In this document: piece by piece, positions 36,935-45,865 of the stretch | Layout: each line of letters begins with the position of its first letter | Position numbering within the stretch: position 1 is the stretch's first letter | NCBI RefSeq assembly: GCF_000364165.2 | Contig: NZ_CP097810.1 | Coordinates: forward strand, 186,001-250,000 | DNA from: Clostridium sp. MD294 | Lineage (GTDB): Bacteria > Bacillota > Clostridia > Lachnospirales > Anaerotignaceae | Length of the DNA stretch: 64,000 nucleotides | Direction: 5' to 3' | Program-made: the position numbers and the translations under genes | The notes under the pieces: generated by a model | What the model saw: the letters and a program-made list of their open reading frames with translations, nothing else | The model's database searches: none | Told to the model about the DNA's origin: nothing

Positions 36935-37562
36935 AATTGTTACCTCCCTATAATTACAAATATAAATTTTTATATTGCAATCAAAACAACACAAATCCTT
37001 TTTTAATATGATTTTTAAGTGTTATTTTCATTGCACTGTTAGTATGGCTCAGTCAAAAAATTTCATACAAACACTTTTTTCCACTTTATTAGACAGCATT
37101 TTATATTCAAAAACATTATTGTATCAAAAAAAGATACATCTACCAAAATATTAGAAAAATAAATATATTACTTTTTTTTGAAAATATGTTCATTTTCTTT
37201 TTTTACACTTTATTAATATTTTTAACACATACCAATAATTGTATTTTTATACTACTTTTTAATGAGATATTATTTAAAATTCACTCCTTTTTAGTATATA
37301 TCACAATATTAATATACAAATATTTTTATTAAAAAAACATATCCTTTTTTTTACAATTCTTTTTTTCATAATATATTCACTAAACTATTGTTTATTCAAA
37401 ATACTGTTATCGTGCATGAAACACAATAAAATGTGCATAAAAAACGCCTTGATTTTTTGTTTGATTTGTTTTAGTATCTTTATCATACTACAAAAACAAA
37501 TTTTAAAAAAGGAGGTAGTATAAAATAAAATCATATCGTATCATATTAAGGGAGGAATATTT
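36935..37562. other. divergent intergenic region, SASP / AGCS symporter
   Basis: 628 bp, extremely AT-rich. It contains the SASP leader on the left, a small TGTATC/GATACA hairpin near 37120-37140, a repeated GTGCAT (about 37412 and 37432) and the promoter at 37449-37477. No credible ORF. Confidence 0.5.
37449..37477 (+). promoter_or_regulatory. putative promoter of AGCS symporter gene
   Basis: TTGATT (37449-37454), 17-bp spacer, TAGTAT (37472-37477), about 85 bp before the start codon. Confidence 0.4.
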
Positions 37563-38978
37563 ATGACAGAATTCGCAGAAACATTAAATGGTTATGTAAG
37601 TATTGTCAATGGTTGGGTATGGGGTCCAGTAATGTTGATATTATTATTTGGAACACATCTTTTTTTAACAATTAGAACAAGAGTAATACAATTACATATT
37701 TTTAAAGCAATTAAACTTTCTGTTACAAAAGACAGTGCTGCAGAAGGTGATATTAGTCAATTTGGTGCTCTTACTACAGCACTTGCTGCAACAATTGGCA
37801 CAGGTAATATTGTAGGTGTTGCAACAGCAGTTGCTGCTGGAGGGCCTGGTGCAGTATTATGGTGTTGGTTAACAGGTGTTGTTGGTATTGCTACAAAATA
37901 CGGTGAAGCATTACTTGCTGTAAAATATAGAGTAAAAACAAATGACGGTTCTATGTTAGGTGGCCCCATGTATGCTTTAGAATTGGGCGTTGGTGAACAC
38001 TATGGAAAACTATTTGGTAGAGTACTTGGTATTGTATTTGCTCTTTTAGCAGGTATCGCTGCTTTTGGTATTGGCAACATGACACAAGGTAATTCTATTT
38101 CCGTTATGGTACAAGATACTTTTGGTGTATCTCCTATTGTTACAGGACTTATTTTAATGATATTAACAGGAGTTGTTGTGATAGGTGGCGTAAAATCTAT
38201 TGCAAAAGTTTGTGAAAAATTAGTACCTTTAATGGCATTTTTCTATATTATTGGTTGTATTGTTATTATTTTTATCAATCATTCTTATATTGTACCTGCA
38301 TTAAAAGAAATTTTTTCAAGTGCTTTTTCAGCACGTGCTATGGGAGGCGGTTTTGTTGGTGCAACAGTAATTACAGCCGCTCGTTATGGTATTGCAAGAG
38401 GTTTATTTTCAAATGAGTCTGGTTTAGGTTCTGCTCCTATTGCTGCTGCTGCAGCTCAGACTAGAAACCCTGTTCGTCAGGCATTAGTTGGTATGACAGG
38501 TACATTTTGGGATACGGTTATTGTTTGTGCTTTAACAGGTATTGTACTTGTTTCAAGCATTATAAAAGACCCTGCTAGTTTAGAAGGTCTTTCTGGTGGC
38601 AATTTAACATCTGCCGCATTTAATGCTATTCCAGGTGTTGGACCTGTTGTATTAACGATAGGATTAATTACATTTGCTTGGTCTACTATACTTGGCTGGT
38701 CTTATTATGGTGAAAGAGCTTGGGAATATTTAGCAGGTAAAAAAGCTGTATTTCCTTTTAGAGTAGTTTGGGTAATTGTTGTATTTATAGGCTGTGTTAC
38801 AGCACTTGACCTTGTTTGGAATATTGCTGATACATTAAATGCTTGTATGGCATTTCCTAATTTAGTGTCATTGCTTCTTTTGAGTGGCGTTATTGTAAAT
38901 GAAACCAAAAAATATCTATGGGAAAATAATTTAGATGCTACTTCCACAGATATTATATTACAGATAGATAAAAACTAA
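37563..38978 (+). CDS. alanine/glycine:cation symporter (AGCS family), paralogue 1
   Basis: A 471-residue AGCS transporter with about ten to eleven membrane segments. Family marks are ALAATIGTGNIVGVATAVAAGGPGAV (in part, near residue 75), GIGNMTQGNSI (about 170) and GLFSNESGLGSAPIAAAAAQT (in part, near 290). It brings in Ala or Gly with sodium. GGGAGGA precedes the ATG. It is very close in sequence to the protein at 45866-47254. It is monocistronic with its own terminator. Confidence 0.93.
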   Translation: MTEFAETLNGYVSIVNGWVWGPVMLILLFGTHLFLTIRTRVIQLHIFKAIKLSVTKDSAAEGDISQFGALTTALAATIGTGNIVGVATAVAAGGPGAVLWCWLTGVVGIATKYGEALLAVKYRVKTNDGSMLGGPMYALELGVGEHYGKLFGRVLGIVFALLAGIAAFGIGNMTQGNSISVMVQDTFGVSPIVTGLILMILTGVVVIGGVKSIAKVCEKLVPLMAFFYIIGCIVIIFINHSYIVPALKEIFSSAFSARAMGGGFVGATVITAARYGIARGLFSNESGLGSAPIAAAAAQTRNPVRQALVGMTGTFWDTVIVCALTGIVLVSSIIKDPASLEGLSGGNLTSAAFNAIPGVGPVVLTIGLITFAWSTILGWSYYGERAWEYLAGKKAVFPFRVVWVIVVFIGCVTALDLVWNIADTLNACMAFPNLVSLLLLSGVIVNETKKYLWENNLDATSTDIILQIDKN

Positions 38979-39011
38979 CTTTGCTAACCCATTTCATTAT
39001 TTATTTTATAC

Positions 39012-39044
39012 CCCCTCTAAACAATATTATGCTGTTTAGAGGGG
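39012..39044. terminator. terminator of AGCS gene 1
   Basis: CCCCTCTAAACA / TGTTTAGAGGGG stem followed by ATTTTTT on the plus strand, in the convergent gap to the MCP-like gene. Confidence 0.85.
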
Positions 39045-39071
39045 ATTTTTTATATTTTGTATTTTCTTTTT

Positions 39072-40013
39072 TTAGTCTTCTACAATAGGAGGAATTTGTG
39101 ATAACAAATTATCTACATCTTCAAATATAGCACTTTTTGTTGTACCTAAATTGCTTGCTATTTTAATATGCTCTTGTACATCTTGATAACGTTCATTTAT
39201 TTTATCAAAAAAACTACATACTGTTGTCAATGCTGTCTGTGACTCTTCTATTACCATTGAAATATCTGATTGTACAGAAGTAGCTCCTTCTGCGGCCTGT
39301 GTAATTTTATCAAATGTTTCATATGTTTTTTGTACTTTTCCTGTTCCTTCCATCAATGTCTGTTGAGATATTTTAATATTTTCATTTAATTCTTTTGTAC
39401 CATTTTCTACTGCTTTTACACTAGCATCTACATCTGTTGCCAGTGTTTTAATTCCATCTGCTAGTTTTCTGACTTCTGTTGCTACCACAGCAAAGCCTTT
39501 TCCTTGTTCTCCTGCTCTAGCTGCTTCAATAGAAGCATTGATAGCTAATATATTTGTTTGGTCTGCTATAGACTCTATTTTTTCCATACATTGTTCTATT
39601 TTTTCCATATCCTGCTGCAAACGAGTGAATATAGCGTCCATTTCTCCAAAATTTGTTTCTAGACTCATAGATATATTTTTTAAAACTTCAACTTCTCCTT
39701 CTGCCTCCACTACAGAATTTGAAATATCCCCTTTTACTGATATAAAACCATCAGACGCTTGACTGATACGATAAAAATTTTGTTCAAAATTTTGCAGTTT
39801 TGTTTGAAATTGCCCTGCTTCCTCTAAAACTTCATCAAAAGAACGACTTACCATATTCAGCTCAAAGAGAGAAGAAACTTCTTTTTGTACTAAATCCTTT
39901 TGATAATTTTGTAAACTTTTTATAATATGAAGTATTGGATATGATTTTTTTCCTATTTGTTGTTTTTGTTCTATATCACTATTTTTTATTTTTTGTTTTC
40001 TTTTCAAAAACAT
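39072..40013 (-). CDS. soluble methyl-accepting-chemotaxis-type signalling protein
   Basis: A 313-residue protein without a membrane segment. The signalling hairpin tip is clear: [38 protein letters not shown] (in part; about residues 143-180). The N-terminal about 70 residues are basic, then helical, and no classical ligand domain is present. MCP-type proteins control CheA/CheW. It follows the FIST-domain gene by 12 bp, and the FIST protein is likely its sensory partner. No other chemotaxis gene is in the window. Confidence 0.88.
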   Translation of the reverse strand: MFLKRKQKIKNSDIEQKQQIGKKSYPILHIIKSLQNYQKDLVQKEVSSLFELNMVSRSFDEVLEEAGQFQTKLQNFEQNFYRISQASDGFISVKGDISNSVVEAEGEVEVLKNISMSLETNFGEMDAIFTRLQQDMEKIEQCMEKIESIADQTNILAINASIEAARAGEQGKGFAVVATEVRKLADGIKTLATDVDASVKAVENGTKELNENIKISQQTLMEGTGKVQKTYETFDKITQAAEGATSVQSDISMVIEESQTALTTVCSFFDKINERYQDVQEHIKIASNLGTTKSAIFEDVDNLLSQIPPIVED

Positions 40014-40025
40014 ATTTTCACCCCT

Positions 40026-41081
40026 CTATTCAAATACAACACACGACATAGACTGATTTACAAATTGATTGTTATAATGTTCTCCATATCCTATAAAACC
40101 AGCATGACTACCTAATATAGACATATCATTCAAATATTGTTTCATATAATTGCTTTGACTAAATAATTTATATCGAAACAAACAATTAACAGAAAATACA
40201 GCAGATGGTTTTTTAAAGTCATTTTGTATGGTTTGTATAGTTTCTTTTACAATCGCTTTATAATCCCCTAATTCTAATAGTACAAGTACATCAGAGTCAT
40301 TTACTTGCCTAAAACATGCCAATGCTTCCCCTTGTACATCTTTAATAGACACAATACAAGTTTCATCTCCATTTATTTTACCAAAAGGATTTTTAAATGT
40401 TTGTGTCAATATTTGTTGCTCTGTAACATGAAGTATATCTTGGTATACCTTTTTGGCTGGACGCCCATTTAATGCTCCTAGTATATACTTTGATTTATCT
40501 GTTTTAGAAGCAATAAATCTATAATTTTTCATTTTTCTATAAATATTTTCTTTATATGCTTTCACCCTTCCATTTTGATTTTTAATCAAAGCATATGCTA
40601 CACTGTCTTCGTAAACTTTACCATCTACAGATACTTTTCCAGCGTCACCTGTTCCCCCTACAAGAGAGATGCCCAAAGGTTTTAAAACAGTACACATTGT
40701 AGTTAATACACAAGCATCATTTCCAGAACAAAAATCAATACAAATAGTATCTTTTTTATCCGCATTGACTTCTTTTATATCCCTTTGCAATCTTTCAATA
40801 TATCTTACAGGCATTATAGATACTTTTTCAAGTACATTTGTTGCAACCTTTATGCCATCATAAAATGCAATAATACCAACACCTGTTTCTTCTACAGCTC
40901 TACTGTAACTCATACCAATACAACCAATACTTGGTACTCGGGGATACATATGTTCCAATTCTTTTACGTGAGCATCAAACTGCTTCTGATTGGACAATAA
41001 CATAATAAATGATGGTTCATGCAATCCTTTTGCCGCTTCTTTTAAATCTCCTCGGTGGCTGTTTCCAAAAAATTGCTTCAT
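40026..41081 (-). CDS. FIST-domain sensory protein
   Basis: A 351-residue protein covering FIST-N (GCIGMSYSRAVEETGVGIIAF, in part; GGTGDAGKVSVDGKVYEDSV) and FIST-C (GKINGDETCIVSIKD, VFSVNCLFRYKL, GSHAGFIGYGEHYN). FIST domains are predicted to bind small ligands and are found with MCP, kinase or cyclase outputs. AGAGAGGAG precedes the ATG. The adjacent MCP-like gene forms a two-protein version of what in other bacteria is often a fusion or near neighbour. Confidence 0.87.
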   Translation of the reverse strand: MKQFFGNSHRGDLKEAAKGLHEPSFIMLLSNQKQFDAHVKELEHMYPRVPSIGCIGMSYSRAVEETGVGIIAFYDGIKVATNVLEKVSIMPVRYIERLQRDIKEVNADKKDTICIDFCSGNDACVLTTMCTVLKPLGISLVGGTGDAGKVSVDGKVYEDSVAYALIKNQNGRVKAYKENIYRKMKNYRFIASKTDKSKYILGALNGRPAKKVYQDILHVTEQQILTQTFKNPFGKINGDETCIVSIKDVQGEALACFRQVNDSDVLVLLELGDYKAIVKETIQTIQNDFKKPSAVFSVNCLFRYKLFSQSNYMKQYLNDMSILGSHAGFIGYGEHYNNQFVNQSMSCVVFE

Positions 41082-41173
41082 TTTGGTGCTCCTCTCTTTT
41101 GTGCTATTTATTTACTATATTTCTATTATTATACTTCAATACCACATATCACTTCAACTAAAATTTTTTGAAA

Positions 41174-41203
41174 CAAAAAAAGGAATTTTTCATTCCTTTT
41201 TTT
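41174..41203 (-). terminator. terminator of DUF5684-type gene 1
   Basis: AAAAAAGGAAT / ATTCCTTTTTT with a TTTTC loop, in the gap between the FIST gene and the membrane-protein gene. Confidence 0.8.
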
Positions 41204-41249
41204 GGTAAATTTCTATTTATTTTTACAAAATAATATGTAATTTTAGTTT

Positions 41250-41633
41250 TTATATTTTATTTATTACATTTGTTTGTCCCTGATAGGTAGCACTACCAAA
41301 GCCTAATATCATGTAAAATATTCCAGGCAAAAATGCTATTCCTAATCCAAACAATACACCTCTACCAAATGCTTGTGCCATTTTTATACCAAGTATAATA
41401 TTCAAAATAAAATTTACAACTGGTACAAAACTAACTAAAAATAGCCAGCCAACACCAAAACCTATTTTACATAGTTTATACAAATTCATAAATGGCACAA
41501 TGGATGCCCAACCAGGTTCTCCTGCTTTTTCAAATGTTTTCCATATACCTGCTATTGTAAATACAAAATATGCAATTATGACACCTGTAAGTGCCATATC
41601 AAAAATAATAAAACCAACGTCACTGCTTGTCAT
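41250..41633 (-). CDS. DUF5684-type small membrane protein, copy 1
   Basis: A 127-residue protein with four hydrophobic segments. The core GEPGWASIVPFMNLYKLCKIGFG (in part) matches the DUF5684 pattern (Pro-Gly-Trp then Val-Pro-Tyr/Phe-x-N). The ATG at 41633 is chosen because GGGGAGG lies upstream; the longer frame begins before that site. Function unknown. The next gene upstream is a paralogue at about 100 bp. Confidence 0.78.
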   Translation of the reverse strand: MTSSDVGFIIFDMALTGVIIAYFVFTIAGIWKTFEKAGEPGWASIVPFMNLYKLCKIGFGVGWLFLVSFVPVVNFILNIILGIKMAQAFGRGVLFGLGIAFLPGIFYMILGFGSATYQGQTNVINKI

Positions 41634-41736
41634 AACAAAATTCCTCCCCTTAATTTTAGCACACATTGTCTACCTTAGTATATATTTGTCTATTGCATAT
41701 GTCAAGTACTTTGCTTATAATATTAGTAATTCATTT

Positions 41737-42216
41737 TTATGTACTTAATTCATCAAAATCTTTCTCTTTTTCTGCTTTATTTCTTTGTATTACACAATTA
41801 GATTTTCCAAATCCTAATATCATATAAAAAATAAAAGGAAAATAGGATAATATTGCTCCAAATACTTCATTTTTTCCAAACGCCTCCGCAAGTTTTGCAC
41901 CAAATACAACTCTTACAATAATATTCGCAAGCGGTATCATACCAAGTAGAAAAAACCAGCCACTTCCAAAAGCAATTTGATACAATTTATAACAATTATA
42001 TAATGGTATCAAAGCAATAAAACCAGGTTTCCCTGCCTTTTCAAATGTTTTCCACATACCCAATAGTAAAAACAATATCATTACTGTAACAACGCTGATA
42101 TTCTCAAAACGAGAAATAATGAATGCAATATCTGGATTTACTATATCCAACAAGAAACTTGCAGCATCTGCATCTATATTTTTAAAAACAGTAGATAGCA
42201 TATCAACATCAAACAT
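41737..42216 (-). CDS. DUF5684-type small membrane protein, copy 2
   Basis: A 159-residue paralogue of the previous gene with GKPGFIALIPLYNCYKLYQIAFG (in part) and YFPFIFYMILGFG near the end. It has a longer, acidic N-terminal part (MFDVDMLSTVFKNIDADAAS) and a charged tail. GGGGAG lies about 11 nt before the ATG. Same direction as copy 1; a common transcript is possible. Confidence 0.75.
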   Translation of the reverse strand: MFDVDMLSTVFKNIDADAASFLLDIVNPDIAFIISRFENISVVTVMILFLLLGMWKTFEKAGKPGFIALIPLYNCYKLYQIAFGSGWFFLLGMIPLANIIVRVVFGAKLAEAFGKNEVFGAILSYFPFIFYMILGFGKSNCVIQRNKAEKEKDFDELST

Positions 42217-42302
42217 AGTAAAATATCTCCCCTTTCTAAATTACTATTACATAAATTATATCTCTATCTACTTTATATGTCAATTATTTTAATTATAATA
42301 CT

Positions 42303-42344
42303 AGTGACAGATTTTTATACACTAATCGTCAAAAATCTGTTACT
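42303..42344. terminator. hairpin between DUF5684 gene 2 and arr
   Basis: AGTGACAGATTTTT pairs with AAAAATCTGTTACT (one mismatch). The T-run is on the plus strand, though the upstream gene arr reads minus, so its use as arr terminator is doubtful. Confidence 0.4.
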
Positions 42345-42355
42345 TTTTTACTTTA

Positions 42356-42775
42356 TTAATCATTTATTGCTTCAATTCCCTGTTTTTTTAGTTCCTCTAA
42401 ATTTTTATACATTTGTTCAAGCATATCTTTACTATGTCCCTGCCAATGCAAAATTTCATCTACTACACATAAAGGATATTTACTGCGATAAGATTTTGTA
42501 GGATTTCCCTTAAATTTTTTATCAGTCAAATTAGGGTCATCTTCAAAATCACCTGTAGGCTCTATTATATAAATTCTGCCTAATGTATCCCCTTGTGCCA
42601 GTTCTGCTCCCCAAATTGCTGCGTCCATAGTAGCAGAAAAATATACAAAATTTGCTTTTTTTCTACTTCCATAATTAGAGTGATAACCTGCTTTAATCAA
42701 ATCTCCTTTTTTTAAGTCAGCTTTTGTACCATGATAAAAAATTTTTTTGTTATTACATACTGATGTTTTATTCAT
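42356..42775 (-). CDS. arr: NAD+-rifampin ADP-ribosyltransferase
   Basis: A 139-residue protein, full length for Arr. Family marks are FYHGTKADLKKGDLI, VYFSATMDAAIWGAELA, GRIYIIEPTGDFEDDPNLTDKKF (in part), GNPTKSYRS and WQGHS near the end. Arr ADP-ribosylates the C23 hydroxyl of rifamycins and blocks their binding to RNA polymerase. AAAGGAGGGG precedes the ATG. No mobile-element genes flank it and its base composition fits its neighbours, so it looks like a resident gene. Confidence 0.95.
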   Translation of the reverse strand: MNKTSVCNNKKIFYHGTKADLKKGDLIKAGYHSNYGSRKKANFVYFSATMDAAIWGAELAQGDTLGRIYIIEPTGDFEDDPNLTDKKFKGNPTKSYRSKYPLCVVDEILHWQGHSKDMLEQMYKNLEELKKQGIEAIND

Positions 42776-42895
42776 ATTTACCCCTCCTTTTTTAATAGTG
42801 CTATTTTACAGTTTTAATATAATCAATACAAGTCTTGTATATTTTTAAAATTTATATTATACTATTAACAGAAGCAATAAATTATTTTTATAAAC

Positions 42896-42931
42896 AAAAA
42901 AGTAGAATGTTTTATATTCATTCTACTTTTT
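42896..42931 (-). terminator. terminator of lepA
   Basis: AAAAAGTAGAATG / CATTCTACTTTTT stem with A- and T-runs on both sides, after the lepA stop. Confidence 0.85.
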
Positions 42932-42947
42932 TAAATAAAAATTGATT

Positions 42948-44762
42948 TTATTCTTCTTCCAATTTCAATACACTCATAAATGCCTGCTGAGGTACTTCCA
43001 CATTTCCTATTTGCCTCATTCTCTTTTTACCTTCTTTTTGTTTTTCAAGCAGTTTTCTCTTTCTACTTATGTCACCACCATAGCATTTTGCTAAAACGTC
43101 TTTTCTCATAGCACTAACAGTTTCTCTTGCTACAATTTTACTACCTATACCTGCTTGTATTGGTATTTCAAAAAGTTGTCTAGGAATTTCTTTTTTAAGT
43201 TTTTCACATATTTTTCTACCTCTTTCTACAGAAGTAGATTTATGAACAATAAAAGAAAGTGCATCTACAACTTCTCTATTTACCAATATATCTAATTTTA
43301 CAAGTTCGCTTTGTTTATATCCTATCAAATTATAATCAAATGAAGCATAGCCCCTACTTCTAGATTTCAGCACATCAAAAAAGTCATATATAATTTCATT
43401 TAAAGGCATTTCATACAGTAACATTGCTCTAGTTTCATCTAAATATTCTGTACTAATATATTCTCCTCGTCTTTGCTGACACAATTTCATAATTGCACCT
43501 ATATATTCTTTAGGAAGCATAATTTCTGCTTTTACAATAGGTTCTTCCATATGTTCTATTTTAGCAGGGTCTGGCATATTACTTGGATTTGATATTTCTA
43601 TTTCTGTACCATCTGTTAAAAATAATTTATAAATAACACTTGGTGCTGTTGTTACCAAATCTAAATTATATTCTCTTTCCAATCTCTCCTGCACAATTTC
43701 TAAATGAAGTAATCCTAAAAATCCACATCTAAAACCAAATCCCAATGCTACCGATGTTTCAGGTTCAAAAAATAATGCAGCATCATTAAGTTGCAATTTT
43801 TCAAGTGCTTCTCTCAAATCAGGATATTTTGCACCATCTGCTGGAAACAATCCACAATACACCATAGGGTTTACTTTTTTATATCCTGGTAATGCTTCTG
43901 CTGTAGGGTTGTCCGCTTCTGTGACAGTATCTCCTACACGAGTATCTGCTACATTTTTAATACTTGCTGTAAAATAGCCTACCATACCCGCTTCTAATAC
44001 ATCTGTTGGTATAAATCTTCCTGCTCCAAACACACCTACTTCTATTACATCAAATTCTTTTTCTGTTGCCATCATTTTTACTTTTGTACCTTTTTTTATA
44101 GCACCATCAAACACTCTCATAATAACAATAACACCTTTATATTGGTCATACACAGAGTCAAACACCAACGCTTTTAAAGGGGCATCTCTATCACCAGAAG
44201 GTGCTGGTATATCTGTTACAATTTTTTCTAACACTTGCTCTACATTTAAACCATTTTTTGCAGAAATCATAGGAGCATCTTGTGCAAATATTCCTATAAT
44301 ATCCTCAATTTCCTGTTTTGCTAATTCTGGATTAGCACTAGGCAAATCAATTTTATTAATTATAGGTAATATCTCTAAATCATTATCTAAAGCTAAATAC
44401 ACATTTGCTAATGTTTGTGCTTCAATGCCTTGTGCGGCATCTACAATCAACAATGCACCCTCACAAGCTGCTAAACTTCTTGAAACTTCATAATTGAAGT
44501 CAACATGACCTGGTGTATCAATTAAATTAAATACATATTCCTCTCCATCACTTGCTTTATATACTAAACGCACTGCTTGTGCTTTTATTGTAATACCTCT
44601 TTCTCTTTCTAAATCCATATTATCAAGCACTTGCTCCTGCATTTCTCTTTCTGTTAACAATCCTGTTTTTTGTATTAGTCTATCTGCTAATGTAGATTTA
44701 CCATGGTCTATATGGGCAACAATGCAAAAATTTCTAATATTTTTTTGTGCTGTAGAAGACAT
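42948..44762 (-). CDS. lepA: elongation factor 4 (LepA)
   Basis: A 604-residue translational GTPase of normal length. G1 AHIDHGKST (about 15), G2 RGITIKAQ, G3 DTPGHVDF, G4 NKIDLP, then domain II, III/V and the LepA-specific C-terminal domain ending [21 protein letters not shown] (in part). It back-translocates or frees stalled ribosomes. AAGGAGAAG precedes the ATG. The small basic membrane protein gene lies 99 bp upstream. Confidence 0.97.
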   Translation of the reverse strand: MSSTAQKNIRNFCIVAHIDHGKSTLADRLIQKTGLLTEREMQEQVLDNMDLERERGITIKAQAVRLVYKASDGEEYVFNLIDTPGHVDFNYEVSRSLAACEGALLIVDAAQGIEAQTLANVYLALDNDLEILPIINKIDLPSANPELAKQEIEDIIGIFAQDAPMISAKNGLNVEQVLEKIVTDIPAPSGDRDAPLKALVFDSVYDQYKGVIVIMRVFDGAIKKGTKVKMMATEKEFDVIEVGVFGAGRFIPTDVLEAGMVGYFTASIKNVADTRVGDTVTEADNPTAEALPGYKKVNPMVYCGLFPADGAKYPDLREALEKLQLNDAALFFEPETSVALGFGFRCGFLGLLHLEIVQERLEREYNLDLVTTAPSVIYKLFLTDGTEIEISNPSNMPDPAKIEHMEEPIVKAEIMLPKEYIGAIMKLCQQRRGEYISTEYLDETRAMLLYEMPLNEIIYDFFDVLKSRSRGYASFDYNLIGYKQSELVKLDILVNREVVDALSFIVHKSTSVERGRKICEKLKKEIPRQLFEIPIQAGIGSKIVARETVSAMRKDVLAKCYGGDISRKRKLLEKQKEGKKRMRQIGNVEVPQQAFMSVLKLEEE

Positions 44763-44861
44763 AAATCTTCTCCTTTCTATTTACTTTAATTTACAATATG
44801 ATATGATTATACCACAGCAACATAAACAAAGTAAATATTTGCATAAAACATTGTATTGATG

Positions 44862-45251
44862 CTAATAAGGCAAACTTTCTTTTACAAAAAAATTTGTTTT
44901 TGTTTCTACTACTGCATCTGTATTTTGTACTTGTTTTTGTTCACTATAATGATGTAATACTATAATACCTTTTATCAATATCAATGTCAGAAACAGTCCA
45001 ATTATAACATATTTTAATTTCATTTTACTGAAATGTATTTCTTTTTTATGCTTTTTAGGTATTGTTTTCATAGTATAATATGAAAAACTATTTTTGTTTT
45101 TATGTTTAGTAGAGTAATTTGGTTTTTTTAAAATATTTTTTTGATTTTTGATATTTCTTTTTGGAATATTCTTTTTTATTTTTGTTTTATTGTTTTTTTG
45201 TAATAAATTAAATTTAGGCAGTTTAATTTTAATGACTTTATATATTCCCAT
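44862..45251 (-). CDS. small Lys-rich single-pass membrane protein
   Basis: A 129-residue protein of no known family. The first about 80 residues are strongly basic (Lys/Asn-rich), one membrane segment follows (about 82-101), and about 25 residues lie outside. Strong ribosome site AAAGGGGG at 8 nt. A basic cytoplasmic region next to a single membrane helix could bind nucleic acid or anionic lipid; this is only a suggestion. It reads toward lepA. Confidence 0.65.
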   Translation of the reverse strand: MGIYKVIKIKLPKFNLLQKNNKTKIKKNIPKRNIKNQKNILKKPNYSTKHKNKNSFSYYTMKTIPKKHKKEIHFSKMKLKYVIIGLFLTLILIKGIIVLHHYSEQKQVQNTDAVVETKTNFFVKESLPY

Positions 45252-45309
45252 AACAATTCCCCCTTTATAGCAGTATATGCAGTAATAAAGTTTAAAAACA
45301 CCATATAAA

Positions 45310-45337
45310 AACGGCTGATGAGGGGTTCATCAGCCGC
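45310..45337 (-). terminator. terminator of 53-residue gene transcript
   Basis: Minus strand CGGCTGATGA and TCATCAGCCG pair around ACCCC, followed by TTTTTAT. No T-run on the plus strand, so the direction is leftward. Confidence 0.85.
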
Positions 45338-45424
45338 AAGAGAGGGGGGTAATAATTATGTTGACAGTGCTCTAAGTGTGAGGAGGAGAGCCTGTCATAT
45401 TGTCAAACTTTTCGAAATATATAG
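45338..45424 (-). ncRNA. structured, C-rich 3' UTR or small RNA
   Basis: Between the 53-residue gene and its terminator. A stem GACAGGCTCT / AGAGCACTGTC (one unpaired base) carries the pyrimidine-rich loop CCTCCTCACACTT. A single-stranded ACCCCCCTCTCTTGC follows just before the terminator. Pyrimidine-rich single strands next to a Rho-independent terminator are the hallmark of Gram-positive small RNAs that pair with ribosome binding sites. Whether it is processed or has its own promoter is unknown. Confidence 0.45.
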
Positions 45425-45586
45425 TCATTCGGCTTTAAGAAAAGCCGATACAAAGCAATTTTTAATTATTTCACCAAAAAACATTTTTTTATTTTTTTGT
45501 ATTTTTTCTTTTTTCATTTGTACAATATTCATATCTACAATTTCGCCAGTACAAATTTCTAATATCTCTAATTTCTTTTTTGTCAT
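45425..45586 (-). CDS. 53-residue hypothetical protein (short unlisted ORF)
   Basis: ATG at 45586, stop TGA at 45425. AGAAGG lies about 10 nt upstream. The product starts MTKKKLEILEICTGEIVDM and ends FVSAFLKAE; it is charged, with one moderately hydrophobic patch near the C-terminus (FFGEIIKNCFVSAFL). No family recognised. Support is the ribosome site, ordinary codon use, and its place between a structured leader and a clear terminator. It could also be a chance frame within a non-coding RNA. Confidence 0.55.
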   Translation of the reverse strand: MTKKKLEILEICTGEIVDMNIVQMKKEKIQKNKKMFFGEIIKNCFVSAFLKAE

Positions 45587-45715
45587 TTTTATATGCCTTC
45601 TTTACATATCATTTCATTAAGGGGGGCGTATCTCCCTTGGGGCTGGGAGATACGGTTGTTTCAGAAGCTAGAGAGGGGTGCTTGTTTGTTTTCTCTTAAC
45701 TTCTGAAATCAGTAT
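45587..45715 (-). ncRNA. structured 5' leader of the 53-residue gene
   Basis: Minus strand holds two hairpins. TTTCAGAAG / CTTCTGAAA (about 45709-45660) has an inner AAGAGA / TCTCT(A) pairing and the segment GCACCCCTCTCTAGC. CGTATCTCCC / GGGAGATACG (about 45653-45626) has a CCCC-containing loop and is followed by CCCCCC. A TATACT (about 45717-45712) could be the -10 box. It matches no riboswitch class I know. The CCCCTCTCT motif recurs in the 3' region. Confidence 0.5.
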
Positions 45716-45813
45716 AATGGAAAAATATGTCCATTTTATGAATAAATACTTAATAAATTCTTAACCGTTATTAAAAAAAGTCTAATTTTATAGTGCATAA
45801 TTTATAACATAGC

Positions 45814-45847
45814 AAAAGACTCTATTTCAACAGAAATAGAGTCTTTT
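45814..45847. terminator. terminator of AGCS gene 2 (also an AGAC...GTCT palindrome)
   Basis: AAAAGACTCTATTTC / GAAATAGAGTCTTTT around AACA, with A- and T-runs on either side. The core 45817-45844 begins AGAC and ends GTCT, like the two terminators occupied by the mobile element. Confidence 0.9.
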
Positions 45848-45865
45848 TTATAAAAAGGAATATTA

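Noticed and set aside
45318..45620. 100-codon plus-strand frame in the gap before AGCS gene 2
   Set aside because: It runs through the minus-strand terminator hairpin and is antisense to the 53-residue frame, which has the better ribosome site and context.
45587..45715. Known riboswitch class (preQ1, THF, c-di-GMP) for the structured leader
   Set aside because: None of the conserved core sequences of these classes can be found.
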